A DNA stretch of 14,520 bases from Chitinispirillales bacterium (GTDB lineage Bacteria; Fibrobacterota; Chitinivibrionia; Chitinivibrionales; Chitinispirillaceae): contig JAIRUL010000182.1 in the NCBI GenBank assembly GCA_031254445.1, forward strand, positions 1 to 14,520, in the 5' to 3' direction. Position 1 is the first letter of the stretch. The number at the start of each line of letters is the position of its first letter. The notes beneath the pieces are model-generated. The model was not told where the DNA came from, did not search any database, and was given only the letters and a program-made list of their open reading frames with translations. Below, in pieces: positions 1 to 7,217 of this stretch. The translations under genes and the position numbers were made by a program.

Positions 1-91
1 ACTTATATTATAAATGTAGGTGTGTCTTAACCCCTGTATTTAGGGCAATTTAAACCATATTACCGTATAAACGCGGTTTTGGAGGGCTGCT
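1..91 (+). promoter_or_regulatory. AT-rich leader upstream of the receiver-like gene
   Basis: AT-rich upstream region with no coding signal. TATAAA at 66-71 could be a -10 element, but I see no matching -35 about 17 nt upstream. A 13-nt string TTATATTATAAAT at 3-15 recurs exactly at 13731-13743 in the divergent promoter region of the mobile element. GGAGGG at 81-86 is a good ribosome binding site and decides the GTG start at 92. The promoter itself is a guess; the ribosome binding site is clear. Confidence 0.35.
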
Positions 92-619
92 GTGGGCTCC
101 GACAAGAAAAATATTAACGACCTCATCTCTCTAATCGAGCGGAACAAGGTTTCGCAGGGGCAGATGGCCTGGTACAACCAGCAGCAAGACACCGGCGAGG
201 CCAGCGATGCGGTGGAAGAGGAGGAGGAGGAGGGCGGAGAGGAAGACTACTCCGACGTGCGCCTATTGGTGTTCGCCACGGAGGGCCCCTTTACCGAGTC
301 GCTTTTTCCCATGCTCGACCAGCACGAGGTACAATATGCGGTTACCGACGTGCCCGAAGAGGCTATCGACATCGCCATGAACAACCCGCACATCCGGCAC
401 GTGCTCTTAGACTTAGACCGCCCCACCAATCCGGCTGCGAGCGTAAACATCTTTTCGGAGCTCAAGATGGTAAACCCCAATATCATAGTCCACTACAGCA
501 CAAAGAACCCGATGGCCATGGAGTCGCGCAGCATTCAGACCAAGGGGGCTAAGTTGTTGCAAAAACCCGTGTTGCGAAAGACTGTGGATCAGTTCGTTTC
601 TGAATATTTTAAACTATAG
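92..619 (+). CDS. Degenerate response-regulator receiver-like protein
   Basis: A 175-residue protein starting at GTG, chosen because GGAGGG lies 5 nt upstream. Residues 1-30 are polar, 38-55 are an acidic linker with six consecutive Glu encoded by a GAA/GAG run, and 56-175 read like a CheY fold. There is an Asp at the end of a hydrophobic strand (HVLLDLD, D107 or D109), a Ser/Thr pair at 136-137 and a Lys-Pro at 158-159 (LLQKPV). The acidic pair expected after the first strand is missing; LLVFATEGP stands there instead. Metal-dependent phosphorylation is therefore doubtful, and it may be a pseudo-receiver used for protein contact. No output domain is attached. A GC-rich hairpin follows the stop and ppiC starts 76 nt downstream, so the two may be cotranscribed. 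Family assignment is by fold pattern, moderately sure. Confidence 0.7.
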   Translation: MGSDKKNINDLISLIERNKVSQGQMAWYNQQQDTGEASDAVEEEEEEGGEEDYSDVRLLVFATEGPFTESLFPMLDQHEVQYAVTDVPEEAIDIAMNNPHIRHVLLDLDRPTNPAASVNIFSELKMVNPNIIVHYSTKNPMAMESRSIQTKGAKLLQKPVLRKTVDQFVSEYFKL

Positions 620-622
620 CCC

Positions 623-648
623 CGCGCGCCGCCCAATAACGGCGCGCG
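623..648 (+). terminator. GC hairpin without U-tract after the receiver-like gene
   Basis: Perfect 9-bp inverted repeat, CGCGCGCCG (623-631) and CGGCGCGCG (640-648), with an 8-nt loop, 3 nt after the stop codon. No T-run follows, so this is not a canonical intrinsic terminator. It may be a 3'-end stabiliser or attenuator before ppiC. Confidence 0.45.
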
Positions 649-695
649 TAGAGGTTATCGCTATCAGCCACCATTAGCTTTGGACGCGTTGCTTC

Positions 696-1694
696 ATGAG
701 ACTTTTTGTATCCGCCGTTTTGCCCGCCGCCGCGCTCGCCGCGCTTATGCTTGCCGCCTCCTGCTCGAAAGGCAAGGGTACGCAGGACAGCGTCGCCCTC
801 ATTGTCAACGGGCAGGCTATCACGCAGTCGCAGATCGACGACACCGTCGAAGTCTACCGGCAGACGCAGATAGATATCTTCCCCGAGCGGCTCTTCGAGA
901 ACGGCGACGAGGTAAGGCAGATAGTGGCGCTGGCGATGGCCACCAATATGCTGATGGCCGCGGACATCAAATCGCGCGGTTGGCAGGCCGACTCCGCGCT
1001 GGTAAGACGCTCCTTAGAGCGCTATGCGGCGCCGTTCCCAAGCCGCGAGGCGTTTTTAGCGGGGCTTGCCGAGATGGGGGCAAGCGAGGAGTCCTTGCGC
1101 GGAGCCATAGAAGAAAAAATGCTCTTTGACTCCCTCTTGGCCGTCGCAACCGCCGCCGCCGGAAGCGCCGGCGAGAGCGAATGCTTCGCGCACTACGAGG
1201 AAAACAAGGCCCGCTACGTAGAGCCGGGAAAGGCGCGGGCGAGCCACATCGTATTCATGCTGGAACCGACCGCTTCAGACTCGCAAGTGCAGTCCGCCAT
1301 TGTAAAAGCGAACGAGGCGCTCGCCAAGGCGCGGGGCGGCGCAAATTTCGACGCGCTGGTGGCGGAGTACTCCTCCGCGCCTAAAGACGGAGACATGGGA
1401 TGGTTCAAAAGGGGCGACCTAATCCCCGATATAGAGCGCAAGCTATTCACGATGAAAAAAGGCGAGATAAGCGACCCGGTGCCGAGCAGCATGGGCATCC
1501 ACATCCTCAAAAAGACAGACGAAGAGGAGCCGAAACAGATGAGCTACGCGGAGGCGGCGGGGGAGATAAAGAAAGGGTTAGACGCGGAAAAGAAGCTCAA
1601 AGCCGTGAACGCATACGTGGACAGCCTGATATCTGCGGCGGAGATACAGTATATCGATACGACGCTGGTGATGAAAGAACGAAAGGGCAAATAA
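696..1694 (+). CDS. PpiC/SurA-type peptidyl-prolyl isomerase lipoprotein
   Basis: A 332-residue periplasmic foldase of the parvulin class. It has a basic start, a hydrophobic stretch and a lipobox-like LAASC with Cys23, so it is probably a lipoprotein. Residues 31-150 resemble a SurA/PrsA chaperone N-domain (ALIVNGQAITQSQIDD). Residues about 178-274 are the parvulin PPIase domain: KARASHIVFML with His184, then GDMGWFKRGDL, FTMKKGEISDPV and MGIHILKK. A lysine- and glutamate-rich helical tail follows. The family isomerises prolyl bonds and chaperones secreted or outer-membrane proteins. Length fits PrsA-like members. The ATG at 696 has a weak ribosome binding site, but the signal sequence begins exactly there. 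It converges with a minus-strand gene whose stop lies 17 nt away. Confidence 0.92.
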   Translation: MRLFVSAVLPAAALAALMLAASCSKGKGTQDSVALIVNGQAITQSQIDDTVEVYRQTQIDIFPERLFENGDEVRQIVALAMATNMLMAADIKSRGWQADSALVRRSLERYAAPFPSREAFLAGLAEMGASEESLRGAIEEKMLFDSLLAVATAAAGSAGESECFAHYEENKARYVEPGKARASHIVFMLEPTASDSQVQSAIVKANEALAKARGGANFDALVAEYSSAPKDGDMGWFKRGDLIPDIERKLFTMKKGEISDPVPSSMGIHILKKTDEEEPKQMSYAEAAGEIKKGLDAEKKLKAVNAYVDSLISAAEIQYIDTTLVMKERKGK

Positions 1695-1711
1695 TGCTAA
1701 CGCTTAAAAAA

Positions 1712-1918
1712 TCAATGCTCCCCCAAGAACGTCTTCAGCGTCTGCGCGATTAAATTCGCCGCCTTGTCGCTAATCTCGCGCTTCGGCCCCGCAGATGACG
1801 GCGCGCGCGGAGGAGGAGGCGGCTTTGGAGCCGAATCGCGCGCCACGGCGTTGCAATCCTTGGAAATGTCCACCGACTTCAGCCTCTTTAGCCTGTCCTC
1901 AAACGATTCCACGCCCAT
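1712..1918 (-). CDS. Small proline-rich protein, unknown function
   Basis: A 68-residue protein. The ATG at 1918 is preceded by GGAGG with a 5-nt spacer, a strong ribosome binding site that supports a real gene. It has a charged N-terminal helix (ESFEDRLKRLK), a central linker with five prolines in a row, and a C-terminal amphipathic helix (ISDKAANLIAQTLKTFL). There is no signal peptide or membrane segment. It lies 38 nt downstream of the 168-aa gene on the same strand, so they are probably one operon; the gap holds a 19-bp tandem duplication. I do not recognise the family. A helix-linker-helix layout suggests a small adaptor, which is inference only. Confidence 0.6.
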   Translation of the reverse strand: MGVESFEDRLKRLKSVDISKDCNAVARDSAPKPPPPPRAPSSAGPKREISDKAANLIAQTLKTFLGEH

Positions 1919-1936
1919 ACCGCCCTCCAGTTCTAC

Positions 1937-1974
1937 CTTAGACTCGAAACTCCCTCTTAGACTCGAAACTCCCT
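1937..1974. repeat. 19-bp perfect tandem duplication over a stop codon
   Basis: Two adjacent copies of CTTAGACTCGAAACTCCCT at 1937-1955 and 1956-1974. On the minus strand the first copy contains the last codons and TAA stop of the 168-aa gene; the second lies in the gap before the next gene. Removing one copy would leave both genes intact and shorten the gap from 38 to 19 nt. Confidence 0.95.
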
Positions 1975-2463
1975 ATCCACAATCTCGGCTATAAACTTGT
2001 CTATCGATACCGGGTAATACCGCAGGTTCGGGTTGAATATCAGCCCCGTCCGCGTGTCCTCCCTGCTCATCAGCGTGTCCGCCATGCGCTCCAAGTAGTC
2101 GCGCGGGGGCTCGTCGAAGTGCTGGATCGTGAAGTACTTGCTCTCCACCTTCACGTTGCGGGAGTTTGCGCAAAAAAAAGAGAAGAGCCGCCCCTCGATG
2201 TCGCGGTCAAACGTCTCCGGGTCGAAAACGTCCCCGAACGTGTCGTTAAGCGTCTCCGCCGAGATGACAAACTTGGGCGAGACGCATATCCGCCCCGTAA
2301 CCTCCGCCGTCCGCTTGCCGTCCTCGACAGACGGCGCCACCATGATATAGGGCAGGTCGTGGTACCCCGACACAATGCCGCAAATCGGCTTGCGCAGGAT
2401 GTCGGTGCCCTCGTAGACCTCGCGCATGGCCGGATCGGAGCGGTAGTCGTTGTTGGGGAACAT
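1957..2463 (-). CDS. Unrecognised 168-aa cytoplasmic protein
   Basis: I do not recognise the family. The reading frame opens with a TTG at 2481, but I prefer the ATG at 2463 (MFPNNDYRSD), because the promoter at 2470-2498 would start transcription at about that base. Neither start has a ribosome binding site. The protein is soluble, with no signal peptide or membrane helix, and mixes beta segments (PYIMVAP, VTGRICVSPKFVIS, SKYFTIQHF) with acidic loops (FGDVFDPETFDRDIEG) and a C-terminal alpha segment (SIDKFIAEIVDREF). No catalytic motif stands out. Codon use and GC content match the neighbouring core genes. A 68-aa gene follows in the same direction. Confidence 0.8.
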   Translation of the reverse strand: MFPNNDYRSDPAMREVYEGTDILRKPICGIVSGYHDLPYIMVAPSVEDGKRTAEVTGRICVSPKFVISAETLNDTFGDVFDPETFDRDIEGRLFSFFCANSRNVKVESKYFTIQHFDEPPRDYLERMADTLMSREDTRTGLIFNPNLRYYPVSIDKFIAEIVDREFRV

Positions 2464-2469
2464 GGTTAT

Positions 2470-2498
2470 AATATAATACAATATAGGGAGAAAGTCAA
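2470..2498 (-). promoter_or_regulatory. Sigma-70-type promoter predicting a leaderless mRNA
   Basis: Read on the minus strand: -35 TTGACT (2493-2498), 17-nt spacer, -10 TATATT (2470-2475), each one mismatch from consensus. ATAACC follows and then the ATG at 2463. A start site about 7 nt after the -10 would fall at or next to the A of the ATG, giving a transcript with little or no 5' leader. This agrees with the lack of a ribosome binding site. Confidence 0.65.
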
Positions 2499-2565
2499 AT
2501 TATATGCGCCCGATATTTCCAACCCGGCCGGGGGCGGTTAGTGCCGGCGTTGGCTTGGGCGACCG

Positions 2566-2772
2566 TTAAGTCGGGCATTGTATAAATCTATTTAATGGGG
2601 TATAATCGTCTTCGAAACAATTTAAGCGATATAATGCTTCTTCCGTAATTATTGGGCCGTTGTCAAATTGATATACTTGAAGGATTGTAACAATTGCCTC
2701 ATCGCCTGCATCCATATTTTTAAAATATTTTGGATAATCTCTATATTTTAAAACTGGCGGTGTTGTATACAT
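2566..2772 (-). CDS. Possible AT-rich small protein, unknown
   Basis: A 68-residue ORF with ATG at 2772 and no clear ribosome binding site. It is much more AT-rich than the genes on either side. Its composition is protein-like (aromatic and acidic residues, for example DAGDEAIVTILQVYQFDNG and EEALYRLNCFEDDY) rather than the Arg/Ser/Pro bias of a shadow frame. There is no signal peptide. It could be a small acquired gene, an immunity-type orphan or a remnant. The surrounding stretch 2482-2840 holds nothing else I can support, apart from a 10-nt palindrome CCCGGCCGGG at 2523-2532. Confidence 0.4.
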   Translation of the reverse strand: MYTTPPVLKYRDYPKYFKNMDAGDEAIVTILQVYQFDNGPIITEEALYRLNCFEDDYTPLNRFIQCPT

Positions 2773-2840
2773 ACGACCGATGTCTTTATATTTCCAAATT
2801 TATTCTTTATGCCAAGCACATTATAATTCACCCTTTCATG

Positions 2841-3566
2841 CTAATTGCAATACTGATGCTCCTTATACCTCTTGTCCCGGCTTGCAAGCCACGTCTCCAC
2901 CTCCGGCAGCAGGTGGCAGAGGTAGTTCAGCTGGACGTCTACGTAGCGCAGGTTGTCCATTTTTACCATGTCTCTGGGAATCATGGTTAGCTTGTTGTTT
3001 TTTAGGTATATCTCCTTTAGGGACGAAAGCTCGGTTATGCAGTAGGGCAGCTCGACGAACCCGTTGCCCCACATTTGCAGGGACTCTAAGCGCTTTAGGT
3101 TGCCGAACTCCGGCGGGAGGTCGGTTAGCCCGCAGTAGCGGACGTCCAATTTTTGTAAATTAGAGAGGCTGCCGATAGACGGCGGGAGCGAGCCTAAGTC
3201 GTTGTTGTCGGCGAGGTTAAGCTCTACCAGCTCAGAGAGGGCGCTTATGTCTGTCGGAAGCCCTTTCAGCGCATTGCCCTTTAGGAACAGCCCCTTTAGG
3301 GCGGTCAGCTTGAGTATCTCTTGGGGAAAAGCGGAGAGCGCGGCGCCGTCGAGCCCGCGTTTGTTGAGTTTAAGCACAATCGCGCGCCCGTCGCGGCCAA
3401 ACTCGGCCACGTCGTTTACGGAGACGTCTTTCATGCCGTTTTTCTCAAGGATGGAGCGGACGACGGCTTTGTCGTCCTGGGCCGAAACGGGGGCGCAGAG
3501 CGCGCAGGCGGCTACGGCTATTGCCGCTATGGGCATTGATGCTGCCGATAGAAACTTAAAGCGCAT
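2841..3566 (-). CDS. Secreted leucine-rich-repeat protein
   Basis: A 241-residue protein. The frame is open further upstream, into the kinase gene, but the ATG at 3566 is the real start: it has AAGGA upstream and begins a signal peptide (MRFKFLSAAS, hydrophobic core, cleavage likely after Ala29 in PVSA/QDD). Residues 62-215 hold about six leucine-rich repeats of about 23 residues with the bacterial pattern LxxLxLxxNxLxxLPxxIxxL, for example LKGLFLKGNALKGLPTDI, LVELNLADNNDLGSLP and LKEIYLKNNKLTMIP. The tail (TWLASRDKRYKEHQYC) caps the solenoid. LRR proteins bind proteins or glycans; the target is unknown. The gene lies 80 nt after the kinase stop on the same strand, so readthrough or an own promoter are both possible. 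TATGAT near 3606-3611 is a weak -10 candidate. Confidence 0.88.
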   Translation of the reverse strand: MRFKFLSAASMPIAAIAVAACALCAPVSAQDDKAVVRSILEKNGMKDVSVNDVAEFGRDGRAIVLKLNKRGLDGAALSAFPQEILKLTALKGLFLKGNALKGLPTDISALSELVELNLADNNDLGSLPPSIGSLSNLQKLDVRYCGLTDLPPEFGNLKRLESLQMWGNGFVELPYCITELSSLKEIYLKNNKLTMIPRDMVKMDNLRYVDVQLNYLCHLLPEVETWLASRDKRYKEHQYCN

Positions 3567-3646
3567 GGCAAATCCTTTTTTTGGCGAAACCTGAAATGGT
3601 TTCATATCATAAATATACGTTATTTGCATAGATTGCGCATGATTTT

Positions 3647-6600
3647 TTATCGATAAAACGTGCCGGCCAATTCCGCCGCCTCGTCGAAGTCGCTGTGCAG
3701 CAAGAGCCCGCCGATGTTTTCTATCGCCGCTTCCGTCTCCGCTGTCCACGACATCTTTTTCAGCGCGTCCAACGCTTTGACGGCGTTTTGCTCGTCGTAG
3801 GCTTTGCACGCCTCGGAGATTACCGCCATTTGCGCCTTTAGGAACGCGGGGTCTTCGTCTTTGTCCGCGGCTTCTTTGGTTTTGCTCTCCACCTCGGCGA
3901 CGGCGGCTATTCCGCGCAGGGCTTTTAGGAAGTCTTGCGCGTGCGCGGCTACCGCGTTTTTGTCGCCGGCCTTGCCCGCTTTTTCTAGCGAGAGCGCCAT
4001 TTGCGAGAGCCTTGTCTCGCCGATGTTAGCCAAGGCGGATTTCATGCCGTGGACGGCTGTAGTGAAAGCGAGCATTTCGCCTTCCGGTAGGCTCCCCGCG
4101 TTTTTCGCCGCCGCTTCTATGATGGGCATAGCCCTGTTGGCGTCGCTTGCGAAGACCGCCAGCAGTTCCGGCGAGGCGGCGTTTGCGGAGGAGGCGGACA
4201 CGGCTCTCAGCGCGGCTTCTCTTTCGCCGCGCGCTTTTTCTATGACCTCCGCCGGCTGCTTGTCGCGCACGAGCTTGTTGAGCGTCGCGTTTAGCTGCCT
4301 GATGTCTATAGGTTTGGAGATAAAGCCGTCGAAACCGTTTTTGAGGAATATGTCGGCCTGCCCGACCACGGCGTTTGCGGTGAGCGCCACGATGGGTTCC
4401 TTGTAGCCGAGTTCACGGATGCGCTTTGCCGCCTCTATGCCGTCCATCTTCGGCATCATGTGATCCATGAAAATTATGTCGTATGATTTGCCCGATTTGA
4501 CCTTGTTCACCGCCTCTAAGCCGCTTACGGCCGTGTCGATGGTTAGCCCATAAGGCGCCATCAGCCCCTTGGCCACGTAAAGGTTTGATTCCACGTCGTC
4601 TACTATGAGCGCCCTGCCGTAGGGCATGTACTCGCGCGTGAGGTGGGCCTTTTTGGCGTTGCTTGATGTGTCCACGCGGAATTTTCGCAGGTTTTCGGCC
4701 AGTTCCTTGCCTATGCGCTGGTTGCCGCCGCGCTTTTGCGGCAGGCGCACGCAGACGGTCGTCCCGCGGTCCGGCTCGCTCTCCACCGTTATGCTGCCGC
4801 CCATCATGTTCACAAGGCGCCTAGTTATGTTCATGCCGAGACCCGTGCCCTCGACCATGCGGTTGGCGGGGGAGTTGAAGCGCGTGTATTCCGTGAATAG
4901 GCGCCCCATCTGCTCTTTCGTCATGCCTTGGCCGGTGTCGCTCACCGTGAGGACAAGCGTTACGTTTTCGGATTCGCCGCTCTCCTCCTCCGCTTTAACT
5001 ATAAGCTTGATTTTGCCGGCGTCCGTAAACTTGAAAGCGTTGGAGAGCATGTTGTTCAGGATTTGTTTTATCCGCAGTTCGTCGCCGATAAGGTTGATCG
5101 GCGCGTTTTCGTCTACGTCAAGCTCGAATTCTATCGGGTTGCTGCTGCGCATCATGTTCAGGTGCGCGGTATCGTTTATGAGGCTTGCAAGCTCGTACAA
5201 GGCCGGCAACAGCTCCATCTTGTCGGCCTCGATTTTCGAGAGGTCTAAGATGTCGTTGATGATGCCGAGCAAGAGGTCGCTTGAGTTGTATATCTGCACG
5301 AACGCCTCGCGGAGGTGCAGCGGCAAAGACTCGTCTTGCAGCTGGATTTCGGTGACGCCGAGGATGACGTTCATGGGGGTGCGGATTTCGTGGCTCATCG
5401 CCGCGAGGAAGCGGCTCTTCGCGCGGTTGCTCTCTTCGGCTATCTCGGCGCGGTGCATCTCCTTGATCATCGCTTTCTGCTCGCGCAAGTCACGCAGGTA
5501 GACGGCTAAGACCTTGCTCCCCTTGTAGGCTACGCGCACCAGCGTGACCTCGCAGGGTAAGATGTCGCCGCTTTTGCTTTGGTGCGCCATCTCGAAGCGG
5601 CAGTACCCCTCTTTGAGCGCTTTCTCGCCAAACTCTACCCTTTTATCCGAGGTGGGCGTGCCGTCGGGCTGAACTTCCGGCATGAACTTGAGGAAGTTGT
5701 TCATGTACTCTTTTTTGCTCGACGCGCCGACAAGCTTGACCGCTTCTAGGTTGCAGTCCAAGACAACAGAGTTTTCATCGAAAAGCGTACAGCTGACTGG
5801 GGTCGAGTCTAACAGTATTTGGACGCGCTCCTCCGCTTCGCGCGTCGTGGCGACGGCGGCGTTGAACTCTCGCATATCCTGCGCGTAGGAGACACAGACG
5901 TAGCCGCCTTTGTACCTTAGGCGGACGCTGGTGACGTTGAACGGTATCAGCTCGCCGCTCAACGACTTATGCTCCCACGGGAGGCGGACGCTGCCCTCCT
6001 CGAACGCCGTTTTAAGCGCGTCGGAGAGCGCCTCCGCGCTGGTTTTCCCGTTCGGCTGGTACTCCGGCGCCGTCTCCGCGAAGCGCTTAAGGTACTCCTC
6101 CTTGCTCCGCATTCCGACCACGCGCGCGGCCTGCATGTTGCAGTCTACCATGCCGCCGTTCTTGTCCCATAGGGTGATGCCTAAGGGCGTGGCGTCGAAC
6201 ATAGACTGTATGCGCTCGTCCGCTTCGCGCGTCTTCTCGATGGCCGCCCTCTGCGCGCGCAGGAGGAAGAAGCTGAGGATAGCCGCCAAAAACACGCCGA
6301 GGGCGGAGAGGAAGAGCGCCATATCCCTCGTGCTTTTGTAATATATGCCCGTCGGCGTGAGCGCGCCGAGGTACCACCCGTTCTCAATGCGCCGGAAAAA
6401 GACGACGGCCCTCGCGCCGTTGTAGTTGTAGATTTCGCGCTCATAAATCTCGCCGGTCTCAACGAGGTCTTGCTCAAAGATGTTTATGCCGCTCTTCATC
6501 TGGCTCAGCCGCTGCCCGATAACCTCTTTCGACGGATGCGAGATGAGCGTCGCGCTGCTGTCTAAAAGCACGATGTAGCAGCCATCGGGAATGTTTTCGT

Positions 6601-7213
6601 TGTGAAATATCTCTGTGATGCTGCTGAAAAATAGCTCCATGGCGATAATGCCTAACGGCTCCCCGTCCCTGCCGAAGACACGGCGCGAGACGGCTATAAC
6701 GGTGTCGCCTTTCGCATTCCGCATGTCCACAAAGGGGTTGGCGATTGCCACGCCGCCATTGGCGTTCATGGCCGCTGCGTACCACGGGCGTTCCTCCGCC
6801 GTATAGCCCTCTTCAGGCTTTTCGGCCTCGCCGCCTATTGCTATCAGCCCATGATTATCTAAATGGCAGTAGACGCCGGCGAAGCCGGGTACGTTGTGCC
6901 TTAGCACAGCGTTTGAAAAATCGGCAAGGTAGAGCCGCAGATTTTCCGCGCTCACGCCGTAGAGCGCCATGTCGCGCACGGTCTGCGAAACGCCGTCGAT
7001 CATCGCCGCCGCCTCGCGGAGCTCGTGTTCCACTTGCGCCTGTACGTAGTAGAGGGCGTTGCGCGACTCGTTGGCCAAGTGCCGCCGCTCAATGTTCCCG
7101 ACGAAGACGTAGCTCGAAACCACCATCAGCCCAAACGCCGCCGCCGCGAAGAATACTTGCAGGGTCAGCGCCGCGGCTTTCAGCCGTTTTACGAGGCTTT
7201 TGAACATCTGCAT
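3647..7213 (-). CDS. Hybrid histidine kinase: Cache-PAS-PAS-HisKA-HATPase-REC-Hpt
   Basis: A 1188-residue membrane sensor. Membrane helices lie at about 14-38 and 296-319. Between them is a periplasmic Cache-type sensor (40-295, with RPWYAAAMNANGGVAIANPF), a fold that binds small ligands. Two related PAS domains follow (about 335-450 and 465-578). The H-box is SHEIRTPMN (His608), the N-box NNMLSNAFKFT, and the ATP lid glycines are DTGQGM (759-764) and GTGLGM (789-794). A receiver spans about 866-983, with acidic pair D872-D873, phospho-acceptor D917 in FMDHMMPKMDG, T945 and K967. An Hpt domain carries HGMKSALANIGE with His1055. The last 75 residues form a helical half-bundle often seen after Hpt in such kinases. 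All relay residues are present, so a His-Asp-His relay is complete and needs an external receiver. The HD-GYP regulator, whose stop lies 4 nt upstream, is the obvious acceptor. Confidence 0.95.
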   Translation of the reverse strand: MQMFKSLVKRLKAAALTLQVFFAAAAFGLMVVSSYVFVGNIERRHLANESRNALYYVQAQVEHELREAAAMIDGVSQTVRDMALYGVSAENLRLYLADFSNAVLRHNVPGFAGVYCHLDNHGLIAIGGEAEKPEEGYTAEERPWYAAAMNANGGVAIANPFVDMRNAKGDTVIAVSRRVFGRDGEPLGIIAMELFFSSITEIFHNENIPDGCYIVLLDSSATLISHPSKEVIGQRLSQMKSGINIFEQDLVETGEIYEREIYNYNGARAVVFFRRIENGWYLGALTPTGIYYKSTRDMALFLSALGVFLAAILSFFLLRAQRAAIEKTREADERIQSMFDATPLGITLWDKNGGMVDCNMQAARVVGMRSKEEYLKRFAETAPEYQPNGKTSAEALSDALKTAFEEGSVRLPWEHKSLSGELIPFNVTSVRLRYKGGYVCVSYAQDMREFNAAVATTREAEERVQILLDSTPVSCTLFDENSVVLDCNLEAVKLVGASSKKEYMNNFLKFMPEVQPDGTPTSDKRVEFGEKALKEGYCRFEMAHQSKSGDILPCEVTLVRVAYKGSKVLAVYLRDLREQKAMIKEMHRAEIAEESNRAKSRFLAAMSHEIRTPMNVILGVTEIQLQDESLPLHLREAFVQIYNSSDLLLGIINDILDLSKIEADKMELLPALYELASLINDTAHLNMMRSSNPIEFELDVDENAPINLIGDELRIKQILNNMLSNAFKFTDAGKIKLIVKAEEESGESENVTLVLTVSDTGQGMTKEQMGRLFTEYTRFNSPANRMVEGTGLGMNITRRLVNMMGGSITVESEPDRGTTVCVRLPQKRGGNQRIGKELAENLRKFRVDTSSNAKKAHLTREYMPYGRALIVDDVESNLYVAKGLMAPYGLTIDTAVSGLEAVNKVKSGKSYDIIFMDHMMPKMDGIEAAKRIRELGYKEPIVALTANAVVGQADIFLKNGFDGFISKPIDIRQLNATLNKLVRDKQPAEVIEKARGEREAALRAVSASSANAASPELLAVFASDANRAMPIIEAAAKNAGSLPEGEMLAFTTAVHGMKSALANIGETRLSQMALSLEKAGKAGDKNAVAAHAQDFLKALRGIAAVAEVESKTKEAADKDEDPAFLKAQMAVISEACKAYDEQNAVKALDALKKMSWTAETEAAIENIGGLLLHSDFDEAAELAGTFYR

Positions 7214-7217
7214 ACGG

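Noticed and set aside
3567..3809. N-terminal extension of the LRR protein
   Set aside because: It would overlap the kinase gene and precede a perfect signal peptide; AAGGA supports the start at 3566.
4626..5501. Long plus-strand ORF opposite the hybrid kinase, with others at 3804-4406, 5910-6341 and 6745-7203
   Set aside because: Ser/Arg-rich composition of antisense frames; the minus strand encodes a complete kinase with all motifs.
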